The translations under genes were made by a program, and so were the position numbers. The notes under the pieces are model-generated. The model was not told the DNA's origin, searched no databases, and saw nothing but the letters and a program-made list of their open reading frames with translations. 64,000 bases of DNA from Coriaria nepalensis (taxonomy: Eukaryota > Streptophyta > Magnoliopsida > Cucurbitales > Coriariaceae): assembly GCA_027186245.1 (NCBI GenBank), contig CP114484.1, forward strand, positions 13,402,001 through 13,466,000, given 5' to 3'. Positions within the stretch are counted from its first letter, which is position 1. Every line of letters starts with the position of its first letter. This document shows, piece after piece, positions 11,418-22,227 of this stretch.

Positions 11418-12526
11418 TGCAGCTCTGGTTTGGAAACTTTTTTAAATGCAAGAGTTTTGATACGTAAACTATTTTGCTTCGTGTTGATTTTCATACTTAT
11501 TCTTGTTTTCTTTTTCCTTAAAACTTTTGTGGATATGGTTTGCTTATCCCAATGCGAAATATCTTTAATTTCTCGGCTTTTGCTAGAGACAAACTGTGGA
11601 TAATATGGAATCCGCAGAGAAAATAAATTTAAAGTTGATTTATTAATAAATTTTAATTTTCATATATATTAAATTTTAAAAATAGAAATAATAAGAAATT
11701 TTTTTTATAAATTTTAAGATTTAATAAGATTTTAAATTTAATTAATTAAAAAAAATTAATTTTTCTACTTATCTAAAGACATGTTTAATGTCCATTATTC
11801 ATCAATTTTCTTTAGATATGTGATCCCACTTGTTACCATTTCAACATAAATGGATGATTCCAGGCCTATAAAAGGCTTATCCGCAGCATGTACCAACAGC
11901 AAAGGGAAAGAGAGGAAAAGGGTGCGGGTACAAGTAAAGTCATACCTTTTTATGACATAAACTATTTCTACTTAGGTAATAAAATTACACAATATTAAAG
12001 TCACCCTAGATAAACTAGAGATGGGCAGTAGCATGCCCTTGACAATCCTTTAGTTCCGAGATCCATAATTTATGGAAGTCTCCAACAATTTTACATCTCT
12101 AACATATTGTTGTTTCAAAGATGGTTTTCTTGTTTGAGATGTGTATTCAAATGTATATTTATTCTTTTAACTTCGATGTTTAATGTTGTCCATTTTTAAG
12201 GTATGATCATGATCGGAATTGGAATAATCAACCCACAACAGAACAGAAATCCAATTCCGACAACAACCGCACAGATTATGCTCGACCCTTCAATGTTCTG
12301 TCTCCAGATACTTGGTAGCTGCATTTCCTTAATTTCCTCGCTCTATATTTATCACGTATATCAGCAATAATGATTGTGACCTATTTTCTCTCCGTTTTCC
12401 TTGCAACCAAACACCAAGCACTTCCTATATAAACCAGGACAATACACGGCATTTGCAAATCAAGCCAAATAACCTTGATCATCATCGTACTCTCCTTGTT
12501 TTTCTGAATAAACCAACTAAAAAACA
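11418..12526. promoter_or_regulatory. Intergenic region: P450 copy 1 5' flank and peptide gene A promoter
   Basis: 11,418-11,600 is the P450 copy 1 upstream region. Its reverse complement aligns almost base for base with 14,320-14,509 upstream of copy 2. 11,620-11,870 is AT-rich with nothing identified. About 12,220-12,526 is the promoter and leader of peptide gene A, with a TATA box (CTATATAAAC) at 12,426-12,435. About 250 bases of it resemble the promoter of peptide gene C. Confidence 0.6.
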
Positions 12527-12796
12527 ATGAGGTGCGTTTTGATTTACGGGTTGCTTCTCTTTACCGCATTTCTTTCTCTTCTTAACGCAACTCCAACCAC
12601 ATTCGATGGAAGAAAATTGAAGGCAGGTCATGCTGTGAACAGCGGCCGGTCTCCGACACCTGGTGCATTCTACTTCTTCTCCCCGCCACCGCCACCTGGT
12701 GCATTCTACTTCTTCTCCTCGCCACCGCCACCTGCGTTTTCGGCCAACTCCCCTACACCTCCTAGTCCTAAGCCATCTGGCCCACCACTCGGCTAA
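12527..12796 (+). CDS. Small secreted peptide precursor A (proline/aromatic-rich, repeated FYFFS motif)
   Basis: An 89-residue single-exon ORF with a strong signal peptide (MRCVLIYGLLLFTAFLSLLNA, cleavage likely after NA). The mature part of about 68 residues contains GRKL, then two copies of a block reading PGAFYFFS followed by SPPPPP or SPPPP, then a Ser/Pro/Thr tail. No cysteine follows the signal peptide, so it is not a defensin- or LTP-type protein. The family is defined by comparison with the genes at 13,152, 16,762 and 22,752: same signal peptide, TPTT, GRK, and an aromatic FFSP block. The gene has its own TATA box about 95 bases upstream and a promoter conserved with gene C. I do not recognise the family. 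A processed extracellular signal peptide or a short cell-wall protein are both possible. Confidence 0.7.
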   Translation: MRCVLIYGLLLFTAFLSLLNATPTTFDGRKLKAGHAVNSGRSPTPGAFYFFSPPPPPGAFYFFSSPPPPAFSANSPTPPSPKPSGPPLG

Positions 12797-13151
12797 TCGT
12801 TCTCGGTCCTTTTCGGGCTAGTCTGGTGCGAGAAGGTCCACTCGCCCATTATGTGTCAATTGTTGTAATGCCTTATGGGCTCCTACGTTTGCTAAATCAC
12901 TAAATTGTAGCCAGGCCTTGGGTTTGATATGGACCCAATTTATCAGTAAAAAATAAATATATTATTCAAATTTTCCTCGCCTTATACATTCGTTCCATTA
13001 TTGAAAGCATATCTAATTCTTTTCTCATCAATAATTTTTACCTTTTTCCCTTCAGTCAGTAACTGTAACACGTTAATAATTCAAACCAAATAAGTTCTAA
13101 CCTTTCTCATCGTATTCTTTCTATTTTTCCGACTAAACCAACTCAGCAATA
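12797..13151. other. Spacer between peptide genes A and B
   Basis: No gene is seen. The last 60 bases resemble the leader upstream of the other peptide genes (CTTTCTCATCGTATTCTTTC, then AACCAACTCA), showing that gene B arose by duplication of a whole transcription unit. Confidence 0.5.
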
Positions 13152-13369
13152 ATGAGGTGCTTTTTGATTTACGGGTTGCTTCTCTTTACCATATTCATTT
13201 ATGTTCTTAACGCAACTCCAACTACCGTCACCATCACCATCACCATCACCATCACCATCACCCCTCCCTAAGAAGAAAAGTGGACCCAGGTAATAATGGG
13301 AAGGATGTGAACAGACGTCGGCCGCCTACTGCTGCGTACTTCTTCTTCTTCCCGTATTTGAAGTTCTGA
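13152..13369 (+). pseudogene. Secreted peptide precursor B, frameshifted by a CACCAT microsatellite
   Basis: The ATG at 13,152 opens a signal peptide nearly identical to A and C (MRCFLIYGLLLFTIFIYVLNA, then TPTT). The frame then enters a pure (CACCAT)n run at about 13,226-13,262, read as alternating Ile-Thr, and stops at TAA 13,269-13,271. In gene C the equivalent bases are read one frame over as Ser-Pro. The C-terminal half survives undamaged in that other frame to TGA 13,367-13,369. It gives RRKVDPGNNGKDVNRRRPP followed by TAAYFFFFPYLKF, differing from C at only a few residues. A 38-residue secreted Ile-Thr product is formally encoded, but the likely active end is lost. Confidence 0.75.
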
Positions 13370-14230
13370 GATCTGCTGGATTCTAGCTCAGCTGCTGATG
13401 TGTTTAACTTATAGTTAGTTGTTGATGAATACAGTTTCACATGTAAGCTCATACAGTATAAATACCATAATAAATGTAAACATGTTCTAAATAATTAATA
13501 AATGTACGTGGTGATTCTGTGGGTCATACAGTACTCATACTTGTATACAATCATGTTTCACTGCCGCACGTATACAATGTTTAGTTGCTTTCTAGAAAGT
13601 CTGTTTTAGATGAGTTAGAGTTAGTTAGTGATTTATATAAATTGGATCTCTCGTACTCATTACTAATGAATGAAAATAATTCTTTCTCTTTTTCTTTTAT
13701 TACAGTGACATTGTATCAGAGTAGTAAGAATAACAGTTTTTTTCTCTCTCTCATTTTCCATCATATTCCATGCATTTTCTCGGTTACCAAACATCATCTC
13801 TTCTCATTATTTTCTCTCGTTCTCTCACAGAACGAATTGCCCTCACCGCACTTTCAATTACCTTGTTCTTTTGTCGTGATTCATCTAGCAAATCATGACT
13901 ACAAATCTTCCACCTCCACCTCCACTTGCAAACTCAGCTTCTCCACTTCCTCCTGATTGATTTCTGAATCGCGTTCCTCTGATTGACGTTGCAAGTCCTC
14001 TCTACATTAATCCTTCCGACACTCCTGGTTTGAATCTCGTTGCTGATAAGTTTCTCGGTAGTGAAAATTACAGAATGTGGTCACAATCTATGAACCTCGC
14101 TTTCTTGACAAAAAATAAAATGGAATTTATTACTAGAGAAGTTGAGGAATCTGATGAATTGTCTCCTTACCTTAAGCAATGGATGCACTGCAATGCCATG
14201 ATTTGTCGATGGATATTGAATTCTCTGTGA
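13370..14230 (+). mobile_element. Ty1/copia 5' fragment (leader, degenerate primer site, gag start)
   Basis: 13,370-13,700 is AT-rich and probably includes the remains of an LTR. A degraded initiator-tRNA-Met primer site (TTGTATCAGAGT) lies at 13,711-13,722. A gag-type frame starts at 13,895 with a Pro-rich head, is broken by TGA near 13,961, and continues as INPSDTPGLNLVADKFLGSE, NYRMWSQSMNLAFLTKNK to a stop at 14,230. This is the N-terminal copia gag domain, which normally begins with a 'P..L....L.G.NY..W...M' pattern. Nothing of pol follows; P450 copy 2's 5' flank starts by about 14,300. Confidence 0.75.
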
Positions 14231-14509
14231 CAAAGTCTCTTGCCCTAATAAGTGGTTACGCCTTCTTCTGGAGAGTGTTCATTACATCACGATGTATGAA
14301 TTATGATTGACGTTCTTATTATACCACAGTTTGTCCTTAGCAAAAAGCCAAGAAATTAAAGATATTTCGCATTTGGATTAGCAAACCATATCCACAAAAG
14401 TTATAAGGAAAAAGAAAACAAGGATAAGTATGAAAATCAACACGAAGCAAAATAGTTTACCTACCAAAACTGTTGCATTTAAAAAAAAAGTTGCCAAACC
14501 AGAGCTGCA
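14231..14509 (+). promoter_or_regulatory. 5' flank of P450 copy 2, inverted match to copy 1 flank
   Basis: From about 14,320 the sequence matches the reverse complement of 11,418-11,600, upstream of P450 copy 1. The match includes GCAAACCATATCCACAAAAG and the purine-rich run before the ATG. The promoter was therefore duplicated with the gene in inverted orientation. No clean TATA box is seen. Confidence 0.6.
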
Positions 14510-16136
14510 ATGGCTTTCTTCTTCTTCTTCGGCATATCACTTGTAGCTCTAGTACTACTCTCTATCCTTTCTTATTATTTCCCAACAAGGGTTAGTACTA
14601 TTGCTACTAAGAATTGCAAAACAGCTCCAGAAGCTTCTGGAGGATGGCCTATACTAGGTCACCTGCCCTTACTCGGACGGCCTCAGACTCCCCATGCAGT
14701 TTTAGGAGCCATGGCAGACGAATACGGGCCAATATTCACCATAAAGTTGGGCCTCATTCGCACTTTAGTGGTCAGCAGTTAGAAGATGGTGAAAGAATGC
14801 TTCTCCACACACGATCTGGCTGTTTCATCACGTCCAAAACTTGTGGGCATGAAGCACGTGAGTTATAACCACGCCATTTTTGGGTTTGCTGAGTACGGGC
14901 CATTTTGGCGAGAGATGCGGAAACTCGTTACCTTACAGCTACTTTCCAAGCACCGGGTGGATAGACTTAAAAGATTCAAGAATCTATGAAGTTAGAACCT
15001 CGGTAAGAAGACTATATAAACTTTGGACGGCGGAAAAAGAGGATTTAGACGGCCGGATTTCAATTCATTTGGATAAGTCGTTTGGAGAGGTGGCTTATAA
15101 CGTGATTCTTAAGGCAGTCGCCGGGAAGAGCTACTTCGGTGCCACCACGTCGGAAGAGGAAGGAAAAGCAAGGCGGTGTCAGAAAGCACTGAATGATTTC
15201 TTACACTTGCTGGGGAAATTTGTCGTGTCTTGGGTGGTTGGATATAGGCCGTTATGAGAAGGAAATAAAGAAAATTGCAAAAGAATTGGATCAGTTTCTT
15301 GAGGAATAGTTGGAAGAGCATAAGCGAAAGAGGGATTCAGGTGAGGCGAAATGTGATGAGGGCTTCATGTACGTTATGCTCTCTACACTTGACGGCCAAA
15401 ACGTCGCGGGTTTCGATGCCGATACAGTTATCAAAGCTGCTTGTTTGGTACGAGCTAAAGTTTTCATAAAACTCGGAATTATTCTAAACGGAAGTTTGAT
15501 TGGAAACGCAGAATATGATCTGAGGAAGCAGTGATACAAGCACAGTGACAGTAACATGGGCGATGTCTTTATTGCTAAACAATCCCGAAACGCTGAAAAT
15601 GGCACAAGAAGAGCTTGATGTTCAAGTTCGCAGGGGAAGACTAGTAGACGAATCAGACATTGGCACGTTGGTCTATATACAAGCAATCATTAAAGAGACT
15701 TTTCGTTTATACCATCCACCTGCACCTGTATCACTTTCACTTCTATTTACTGAGGATTGTTCTATAGGAGGATACCACCACGTCAGCAAAGGTACCCGAC
15801 TGATAACTAATCTCTGGAAGTTCCAAACCGACCCACGAATATGGGCGGACACGAATATGGGCGGACCAGTTGGATTTTAAACCCGAGAGATTCTTGACCA
15901 GCTGCAAGTATATTGACGTATGGGGTCAACATTACGAGTTGATACCATTTGGAAGCGGCAGAAGGATATGCCCAGGAATATCGTTCTCTCTTTCGGCTGT
16001 GAGTTTGACTCTAGCTTCGATTCTACAAGCGTTCGACCTGATAAAACCGTCAAATGACCCGATCGACATGTCCGAGAATTTTGGTTCAGTAAATGCTAAA
16101 GCTGCTCCTCTTCAAGTTCTCATTACAGCACGCTGA
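14510..16136 (+). pseudogene. CYP82-family cytochrome P450 (copy 2), full-length pseudogene
   Basis: Same exon plan as copies 1 and 3 and about the same length, but clearly dead. Lesions seen: TGG to TAG in VVSSW (about 14,780); one extra A in CTTAAAAGATTC (about 14,970), a frameshift; a deletion after KFVVS (about 15,230) removing the D-C-I-P-F segment; TGG to TAG in EEW (about 15,307); TGA in the I-helix start (ATGATCTGAGGA, about 15,517); small insertions near YPPAP and GGYHV; a 15-base direct duplication (ACGAATATGGGCGGA, about 15,836-15,866). The heme motif FGSGRRICPG is still readable near 15,950. The mutations are spread along the gene, so decay is not very recent. The donor is GTACGA, so the GC donor of copy 1 is private to copy 1. 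Confidence 0.9.
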
Positions 16137-16761
16137 TCTTCTTATCTATATAATTAATGCAATATGTCGGATCCGAGTTTGTTGTAAGATATAAGAATCA
16201 CAACAAGTTATAGCTGAAGAGTTCAAGTGGTTCATGGTATGAACTTGTTACTTGAGCATAAGTGTGGTTTTTTATTTTTATTTTTTTATTTTTTCTATAT
16301 GTATATAGTGTTATGAGATAATATTACACGTTTAGATATCGTGAAGTTGATGTAAAATTACTATAGTCTATAGCTATTTATTTTTCACCGTCGGATCATG
16401 ATTGGAGGTTAAAAGAGACGAAAAATTAAAATTGGAACAAGACCCATAAATATGTAAAGCGCCACAACAAACAGCCTACAACAGAACGGAAATCCAATTC
16501 CAACCACAATCACACAGGTTACGCTCGGCCCTTCGATGCCTATTTCCGGATACTTGCTAACGGCATTACCATTTTTCCTCATTCTATATTTATCATGTAC
16601 AATGAGCGATGATTGTAATCTCCTATTTTCTCTCCATTTTCCTTGCAGCCAAACAGCAACACTTACTATATAAACCTGGACAATACACGGCATTTCATAA
16701 TCAAAGCAGAATAACCTTTCTCACCGCATTCTCTTCGTTTTTCTGAACTAAACCAAACTCA
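16137..16761 (+). promoter_or_regulatory. Spacer with peptide gene C promoter (TATA at 16,666)
   Basis: 16,137-16,210 is the P450 3' flank shared with the other copies. 16,210-16,430 shows nothing recognisable. 16,480-16,761 is the peptide promoter and leader, conserved with gene A, including the TATA box CTATATAAAC at 16,666-16,675. The start of the segment copied to 22,675 lies at 16,685, ten bases after the TATA box. Confidence 0.65.
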
Positions 16762-17986
16762 ATGAGAATGCGGTGCGCTTTGATTCACGGGTTGCTTCTC
16801 TTTACCACTTTCATCTCTATTCTTAACGCAACTCCAACCACCATTGATCCTACTTCTCAGAACCCATCACAATCACCATCACCATCACCCCTCTCTGGAA
16901 GAAAAGTGAACCCAGGTAATAATGGGAAGGATGTGAACAGACGTCGGCCACCTAGTGCAGCATACTTCTTCTTCTCCCCGTATTTGAAGTTTTGAGATGA
17001 ACTGGATTCTAGCTCAACTGCTGATGTGCTTAACTTATATAGTTAACTGCTGATGAATACAGTTTCACATACAGTATAAATACCCTAATAAATATAAACA
17101 TATTCTAATTAATATTATTTATTTGATTTTTAAGTGTGCTTGAAATTAATGTACGTGGTGATTATAATTTTTGTGTATCATACTTCATGTAGTGTGCCAG
17201 TGAGAAAGCTATCATATATATAATTATTGTCTTTAAAAATATAAAAATGATAAAATAGTCGTGATTATTTATTATCTTATATACTAAAATGGTAACACCA
17301 TATTATAAAATTATAACATATCCTATTTAGGGACTATAATCACTATAATGAAGGCCAATACTTTGGCCATGGGGTTAGGGACCAATTAGTGAACGTAACA
17401 TTAACAATGCTTTGTCCCATCAAATTTGGAAATATTATATGATGTATCCCTCAAACTTATTAGAAATGCATTTACCCCCCTCTAAGAAAAAATAAATCAG
17501 AAAGTATGAATAAGGCAATCATACTCTTCCATTAGACAACATAACTAAAGCTTCAAAGGACTTCCTCTACCCAATTTCCGACGCTTCTTTGCATATCACT
17601 TGTAGTCCCTAAGACCCATCCTCATACTTTTTCGTATTACTGTCGGCTCATCATTTTAAATGATGTAGTTTTATTTCATCTAGGGATTAAGCTTATTCCA
17701 TGACCGCCCAAGCACGTTTCCATGTTTACGTCGATTGAATTAAATATGCCTTTGTTTTAGCAGTTATGTAGTATTACAGCTTATTGTCATAGACTGTATT
17801 ACTTGATAAAAAAATATTCAAGACTTTTTGGAAGAGTTTTGAAACTTTTAGACCGTTTTAGGATTTTCTATATACTTGTAAAATTTTCTACAATGTTGTA
17901 TATTCTTCTAGTTTCTTGTAGATAGTAAATATTTATATGAAATTCTCTACAAGTTAGATTGAAGTAATCTTAACCATCTATTTTAA
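16685..17986 (+). repeat. Donor copy of a 1,302-bp duplicated segment (Y)
   Basis: This segment, containing peptide gene C and about 990 bases of its 3' flank, recurs at 22,675-23,976 with a constant offset of 5,990. By eye only two substitutions were noticed (16,766 and 17,973). The left end falls just after gene C's TATA box. The right end is at TTTTAA before GGTGAGAG. Confidence 0.93.
16762..16995 (+). CDS. Small secreted peptide precursor C
   Basis: A 77-residue single-exon ORF. Its signal peptide (start MRMRC or the internal MRC, then ALIHGLLLFTTFISILNA) is followed by TPTT, a Ser-Pro spacer (SQSPSPSPLS), a basic conserved core GRKVNPGNNGKDVNRRRPPS and the aromatic end AAYFFFSPYLKF-stop. 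The arginine run RRR just before the aromatic tail could be a subtilase-type processing site, which would release a 14-16-residue C-terminal peptide rich in Pro, Tyr and Phe. That release is inference. No cysteines are in the mature part. It is the most complete member, with TATA box and leader intact. The family is unknown to me. Confidence 0.72.
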   Translation: MRMRCALIHGLLLFTTFISILNATPTTIDPTSQNPSQSPSPSPLSGRKVNPGNNGKDVNRRRPPSAAYFFFSPYLKF

Positions 17987-20564
17987 GGTGAGAGTCTATA
18001 TAAGGAATAATATTTTTTATTTGTAAATCATCCTAGAATACTAGCATTTAAGTAACCAAAAAAAGTTCTTCATTCTCTTAAACTTTCTTTAAGTGTTCTC
18101 TCTAACTCGAGTGTTCTGGAACCAAACCTCTTGATAAGGATCGCATAGGCTGACTTAGTTATTTGGAGGAGTTTTAAGTGCCGTACGGAGCGTTTAGGTT
18201 CGAAGTGAAATTTTATACACGTGACATTATTAACTATTTAATCTTTCTATAAAGAGCTAAAAAAAATCCAAAACCTTTAAAAATTAAATAGATAACATTT
18301 TTGTAACATGTATGAGTCCAAGTAATTACTATATATAGACATCACATCTATTAAATGAATGACTACTAGCTACTATTTTAAAACCTTAATACAAGTCTTA
18401 ATCTATGATTTAGTTGAATAAGACAACATCACACCTTGTAATCTTTGATTAATAAACAAAATTAGTACATAATAATGATCAACTATGAGTTTATATAATA
18501 TCTAGATTCAAACATGGAAGCTGGAGAGAAGAAAGAAGAGACAAACTCAATTAGGTCATGGAAGCTGGAGGGAAGAAAGAAAAGACAAACTCAATTAGGT
18601 CGGTCATGGCTGTGCCATTGATAGTAGAACACTTGATAAGTGTTAATTTGCATAATTTTTATATTATTTTTTTCTCATGATTTTATTAATTTTTAGACTT
18701 CATTTCAATTTATTAGATTATTTTATGCTTTGTAGGAGTTTTGGAGATATCATATAAAAAACAATTTAAATGGGTGAAAATTGATACAAATGAATAATTG
18801 AAGGGCTTGAAGACAATTAAGAGAAAGTTAAAGGATTAAATATAACTTTTAAATTAAAAATCATAATAATTAAAAATAAAATAAAAATTTAGGCTATTTA
18901 GGGTTGCGTAAAAAAAAAGATTTAAAAAAAGGAAATAAAAGAAAAAAAAAATTTGGCATTATTTTTAGGTATTAATTGTAATAGATGTATTTTTTTCTTT
19001 TTTCTTTTTTTTTATAGATTCAATTTTATTTATTATGATTAGTTTTTTTTCAATTGAAAATGATTTCAAAATCTTAAATATGATTTTTTATTAATTAATT
19101 TAGAATTATTTTTCATTTGTTTTGAATTTATTATATCATATTATCTATAATGCTTATGAATTATTATCATATTTATTTAAGGTGCATAACTAGATAAATA
19201 GGATGATGATTTGATTATTAGTTTAGGTTTTTGATTTGTTTTGTTAAAATTCATATACATAAATAGTATAATATTTTCAATAATTATAAGATATAACTTA
19301 AGATAAACGAACATCGCTTTTATATTTATTTCTTGATTTAATATATCTTTCTTGTTTGATTTTCTGTATTAAATTAAATTTAGAGAGTTTCTTTTAGGTT
19401 GTTTAATGGAAATATATTAAGTAAAAAGTTTATCTTATTTAATAAATAAATAAGGAAAGATCAAGATAATTAAATTTTTAATTATTTTAGTATTATTAAA
19501 TTAAAAAAAGGAAATAAAAAATAATTTTAATTAATTGATTGAATTTTATATTTAATGGTAGATAATAATTCATTGATCCATTTAAATTGTAGTCATTTAA
19601 TTTGATTTTCTTTATTTGATTTATCTATTTAATTCAAATCCTCCAAATTTTAAATCATTTTTAAATATTTATTTAATTATAATTAATTAATTAATTTTTA
19701 ATTTAATTTAATTAATTTATATAAATTAATAACTTATAAATTAATAACTTATAAATTAATAATAATTTTTGATCAAAAATATCCTTAGTTCTTATTATAA
19801 TTTATAACAATATAATTTCATATAAAATAATTAATTAATACGACTTATCTCTTATCTTTATTAACTCTGACCAATTCATCTAATAAGCCAGAGGGTAGAG
19901 ATAATGTGAACCGGATCCGACTGGTTGTGTAGAAAATAGATTCTTAAACATCTTGCATGGGTTTGAACGTTGAAATTCGACAGCGATTGGTTTCTAAAAG
20001 TACAAATTTTTTTTTTTTAAATGCATAAAATATATGGATTTTGATAATTATCAATTTAATTATTAGAAAATAACTAGAAAAAGTATTAATACCACTCTTT
20101 ATCATTTCTTATTATTTGCTATTACTATTGCTATAAAGAGAGAAAATAATAGATGAGATAAATAATAATAATAATAATAATAATAAAATAAATTTAAATA
20201 ATTATAAAATTAAAATTAAATGAATAGTTAAATATCAAAAACTGTGGTTGTATGATTTAGAAAATGTTATTCAAATTCATTACAATTATATAAATAACTA
20301 ATTTGAGCCTTTCGATTAGCAAATCGGATGGGGACAAGCAATTTTTAGCCAAAAGTAAATGAAAGAAATTTCGCACTAGGATAATTACACAAATCTTATC
20401 TGCAATATAGCTACAGCTATGGATGATCTATGGACGATCTATCTCAATCCATCGACCGTATATATCACCTAACACACTATTAAATTACAAATGACGTCAA
20501 ACTTTACCAGACGAAGCAAAATTGTTTACGTATCAAACTCTTGCATTCTTCAACAAGATTTACT
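17987..20564. other. AT-rich spacer with a 44-bp direct repeat, a possible solo LTR and a TAA microsatellite
   Basis: No gene is seen. A perfect-length tandem pair of 44 bases (18,513-18,556 and 18,557-18,600, about 3 mismatches) starts CATGGAAGCTGGAG. A TGATAAGTGTTAATTTGC start at about 18,634 resembles the beginning of plant gypsy LTRs; its right end was not found. 18,640-19,850 is extremely AT-rich. A (TAA)n run of about 8 units lies near 20,163-20,187. The last 50 bases form the P450 copy 3 leader, similar to copies 1 and 2 only near the ATG (ATCAAACTCTTGCATT). Confidence 0.55.
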
Positions 20565-22227
20565 ATGGCTTTTTTCTTCCTCGGCATATCACTTGTAGGT
20601 TTAATACCACTCTTTATACTTTCTTATTATTTCTTAAGAAGGGTTAGTACTATTGCTACTAAGAACAGCAAAGCAGCCCCAGAAGCTTCTGGAGGATGGC
20701 CTATACTAGGTCACCTGCCCTTACTCGGAGGGCCTCAGACTCCCCATGCAATTTTAGGAGCCATGGCAGACAAGCACGGCCCAATATTCACCATAAGACT
20801 GGGTCTCAAGCCCACTGTAGTGGTCAGCAGTTGGGAGATGGCGAATGAATGCTTCTCCACCAACGATAGGTTCGTTTCCTCACGTCCAAAACTTGCGGGC
20901 GTGAAGCACATGGGCTATAACCACGCCATGTTCGGATTTGCAGAGTACGGACCACTTTGGCTTGAGATGCGGAAATTCGTCAACTTAGAGCTACTCTCCA
21001 AGCACCGGGTGGATCAACTTAAAGATTCAAGAATCTCTGATGTCAGATACTCGGTAAGAAATCTATATAAATTTTGGACCGAGGAAAGTAACGGTGCAGA
21101 CCGGATTTCAATTGATCTGGAAAAGTGGTTTGGAGATCTGGCTTATGACATGGTTCTTAAGGCGGTCGTCGGGAAGAGGTACTCCGGTGGCACAACCGCG
21201 GAGGAGGAAGGAAAAGCAAGGCGGAATCAGAAGGCGCTGAAGGATTTCATGAACTTAATGGGGAAGTTTGTCGTATCGGATTGTATACCGTTTCTTGGGC
21301 TGTTTGATTTAGGCGGTTATGAGAAGGAAATGAAGAAGACTGCCAAAGAATTGGATCAGTTTCTGGAGGAATGGTTAGAAGAGCATAAGAGAAAGAAAGA
21401 TTCAGGTGAGGCTAAAGGTGATGAAGACTTCATCTACATTATGCTCTCTACACTTAACGGCCAAAACGTCGCCGGTTTCGATGCCGATACAATTATCAAA
21501 GCTACATGTTTGGTACGTGCTCATTTTAGTTTTCTTAAAACTTAAGAATGATTCTTAGTTTCTTACTATCATTTTTAAACGAAATTTTGATTGGAAAACA
21601 CAGAGTATGATACTAGGAGGCACGGACACAAGCACAGTGACATTAACATGGGCAATGTCTTTATTGCTGAATAATCCCGAAACGCTGAAAAAAGCACAAG
21701 AAGAGCTTGATGTTCAAGTTGGCAGGGGAAGACTAGTAGATGAATCGGACATTATTGCGTTGGTCTATATACAGGCAATAATTAAAGAGACTTTTCGCGT
21801 ATATCCACCGGGACCATTATCAGGTCCACGTGTATTTACTGAGGATTGTTCTATAGGTGGATACCACGTCAGCAAAGGTACTCGACTGATAACTAATATC
21901 TGGAAGATCCAAACCGACCCACGAATATGGGAGGACCCGTTGGATTTCAAACCCGAGAGGTTTTTGACCAGCTGCAAGGATATTGACGTAAGGGGTAAAC
22001 ATTACGGGTTGATACCATTTGGAAGCGGTAGAAGGATTTGCCCTGGGATATCGTTCTCTCTTCAGGCAGTGAGCTTGACTCTAGCTTTGTTTCTTCAAGC
22101 GTTTGACGTAATGAATCCGTCAAATGACCCGATCGACATGTCGGAGAATTTTGGTTTAACAAATGCTAAAGCTACTCCTCTTCAAGTTGTCATTACACCA
22201 CGCTTATCTTCTCATCTATATGATTAA
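20565..22227 (+). CDS. CYP82-family cytochrome P450 (copy 3), intact
   Basis: Exon 1 is 20,565-21,512 (316 codons), with canonical donor TTG|GTACGT. Exon 2 is 21,604-22,227 (207 codons plus TAA), for 523 residues. The start chosen is MAFFFLGIS, matching the paralogues, rather than the in-frame Met 24 bases upstream. Landmarks: membrane anchor; GGWPILGHLPLLGG; I-helix LGGTDTSTVTLTW; KETFRVYPP; FKPERF; FGSGRRICPG. It differs from copy 1 throughout exon 1 (for example WTEESNGADRISIDLEKWF against WTAEKEGLDGRILIHLDKWF), which allows different substrate choice. From 21,901 to the stop the two genes are identical. It should be an ER-bound, NADPH-P450-reductase-dependent monooxygenase of specialised metabolism. 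No frame defects were seen; this is the best functional candidate in the cluster. Confidence 0.92.

Noticed and set aside
13226..13262. CAT-CAC run as an engineered poly-histidine tag or vector contamination
   Set aside because: The hexamer derives from the Ser-Pro codons seen in gene C, and natural flanking gene sequence continues on both sides.
12527..16995. Peptides as IDA, CLE or SCOOP members
   Set aside because: The C-terminal FFSP/YLKF ends lack the PIPPSA, RxVPxGPxP-like and SxS motifs of those families.
21765..22162. Short minus-strand frames (60-71 codons) repeated in each P450 exon 2
   Set aside because: They are antisense shadows of the conserved P450 coding sequence and recur only because the exon does.
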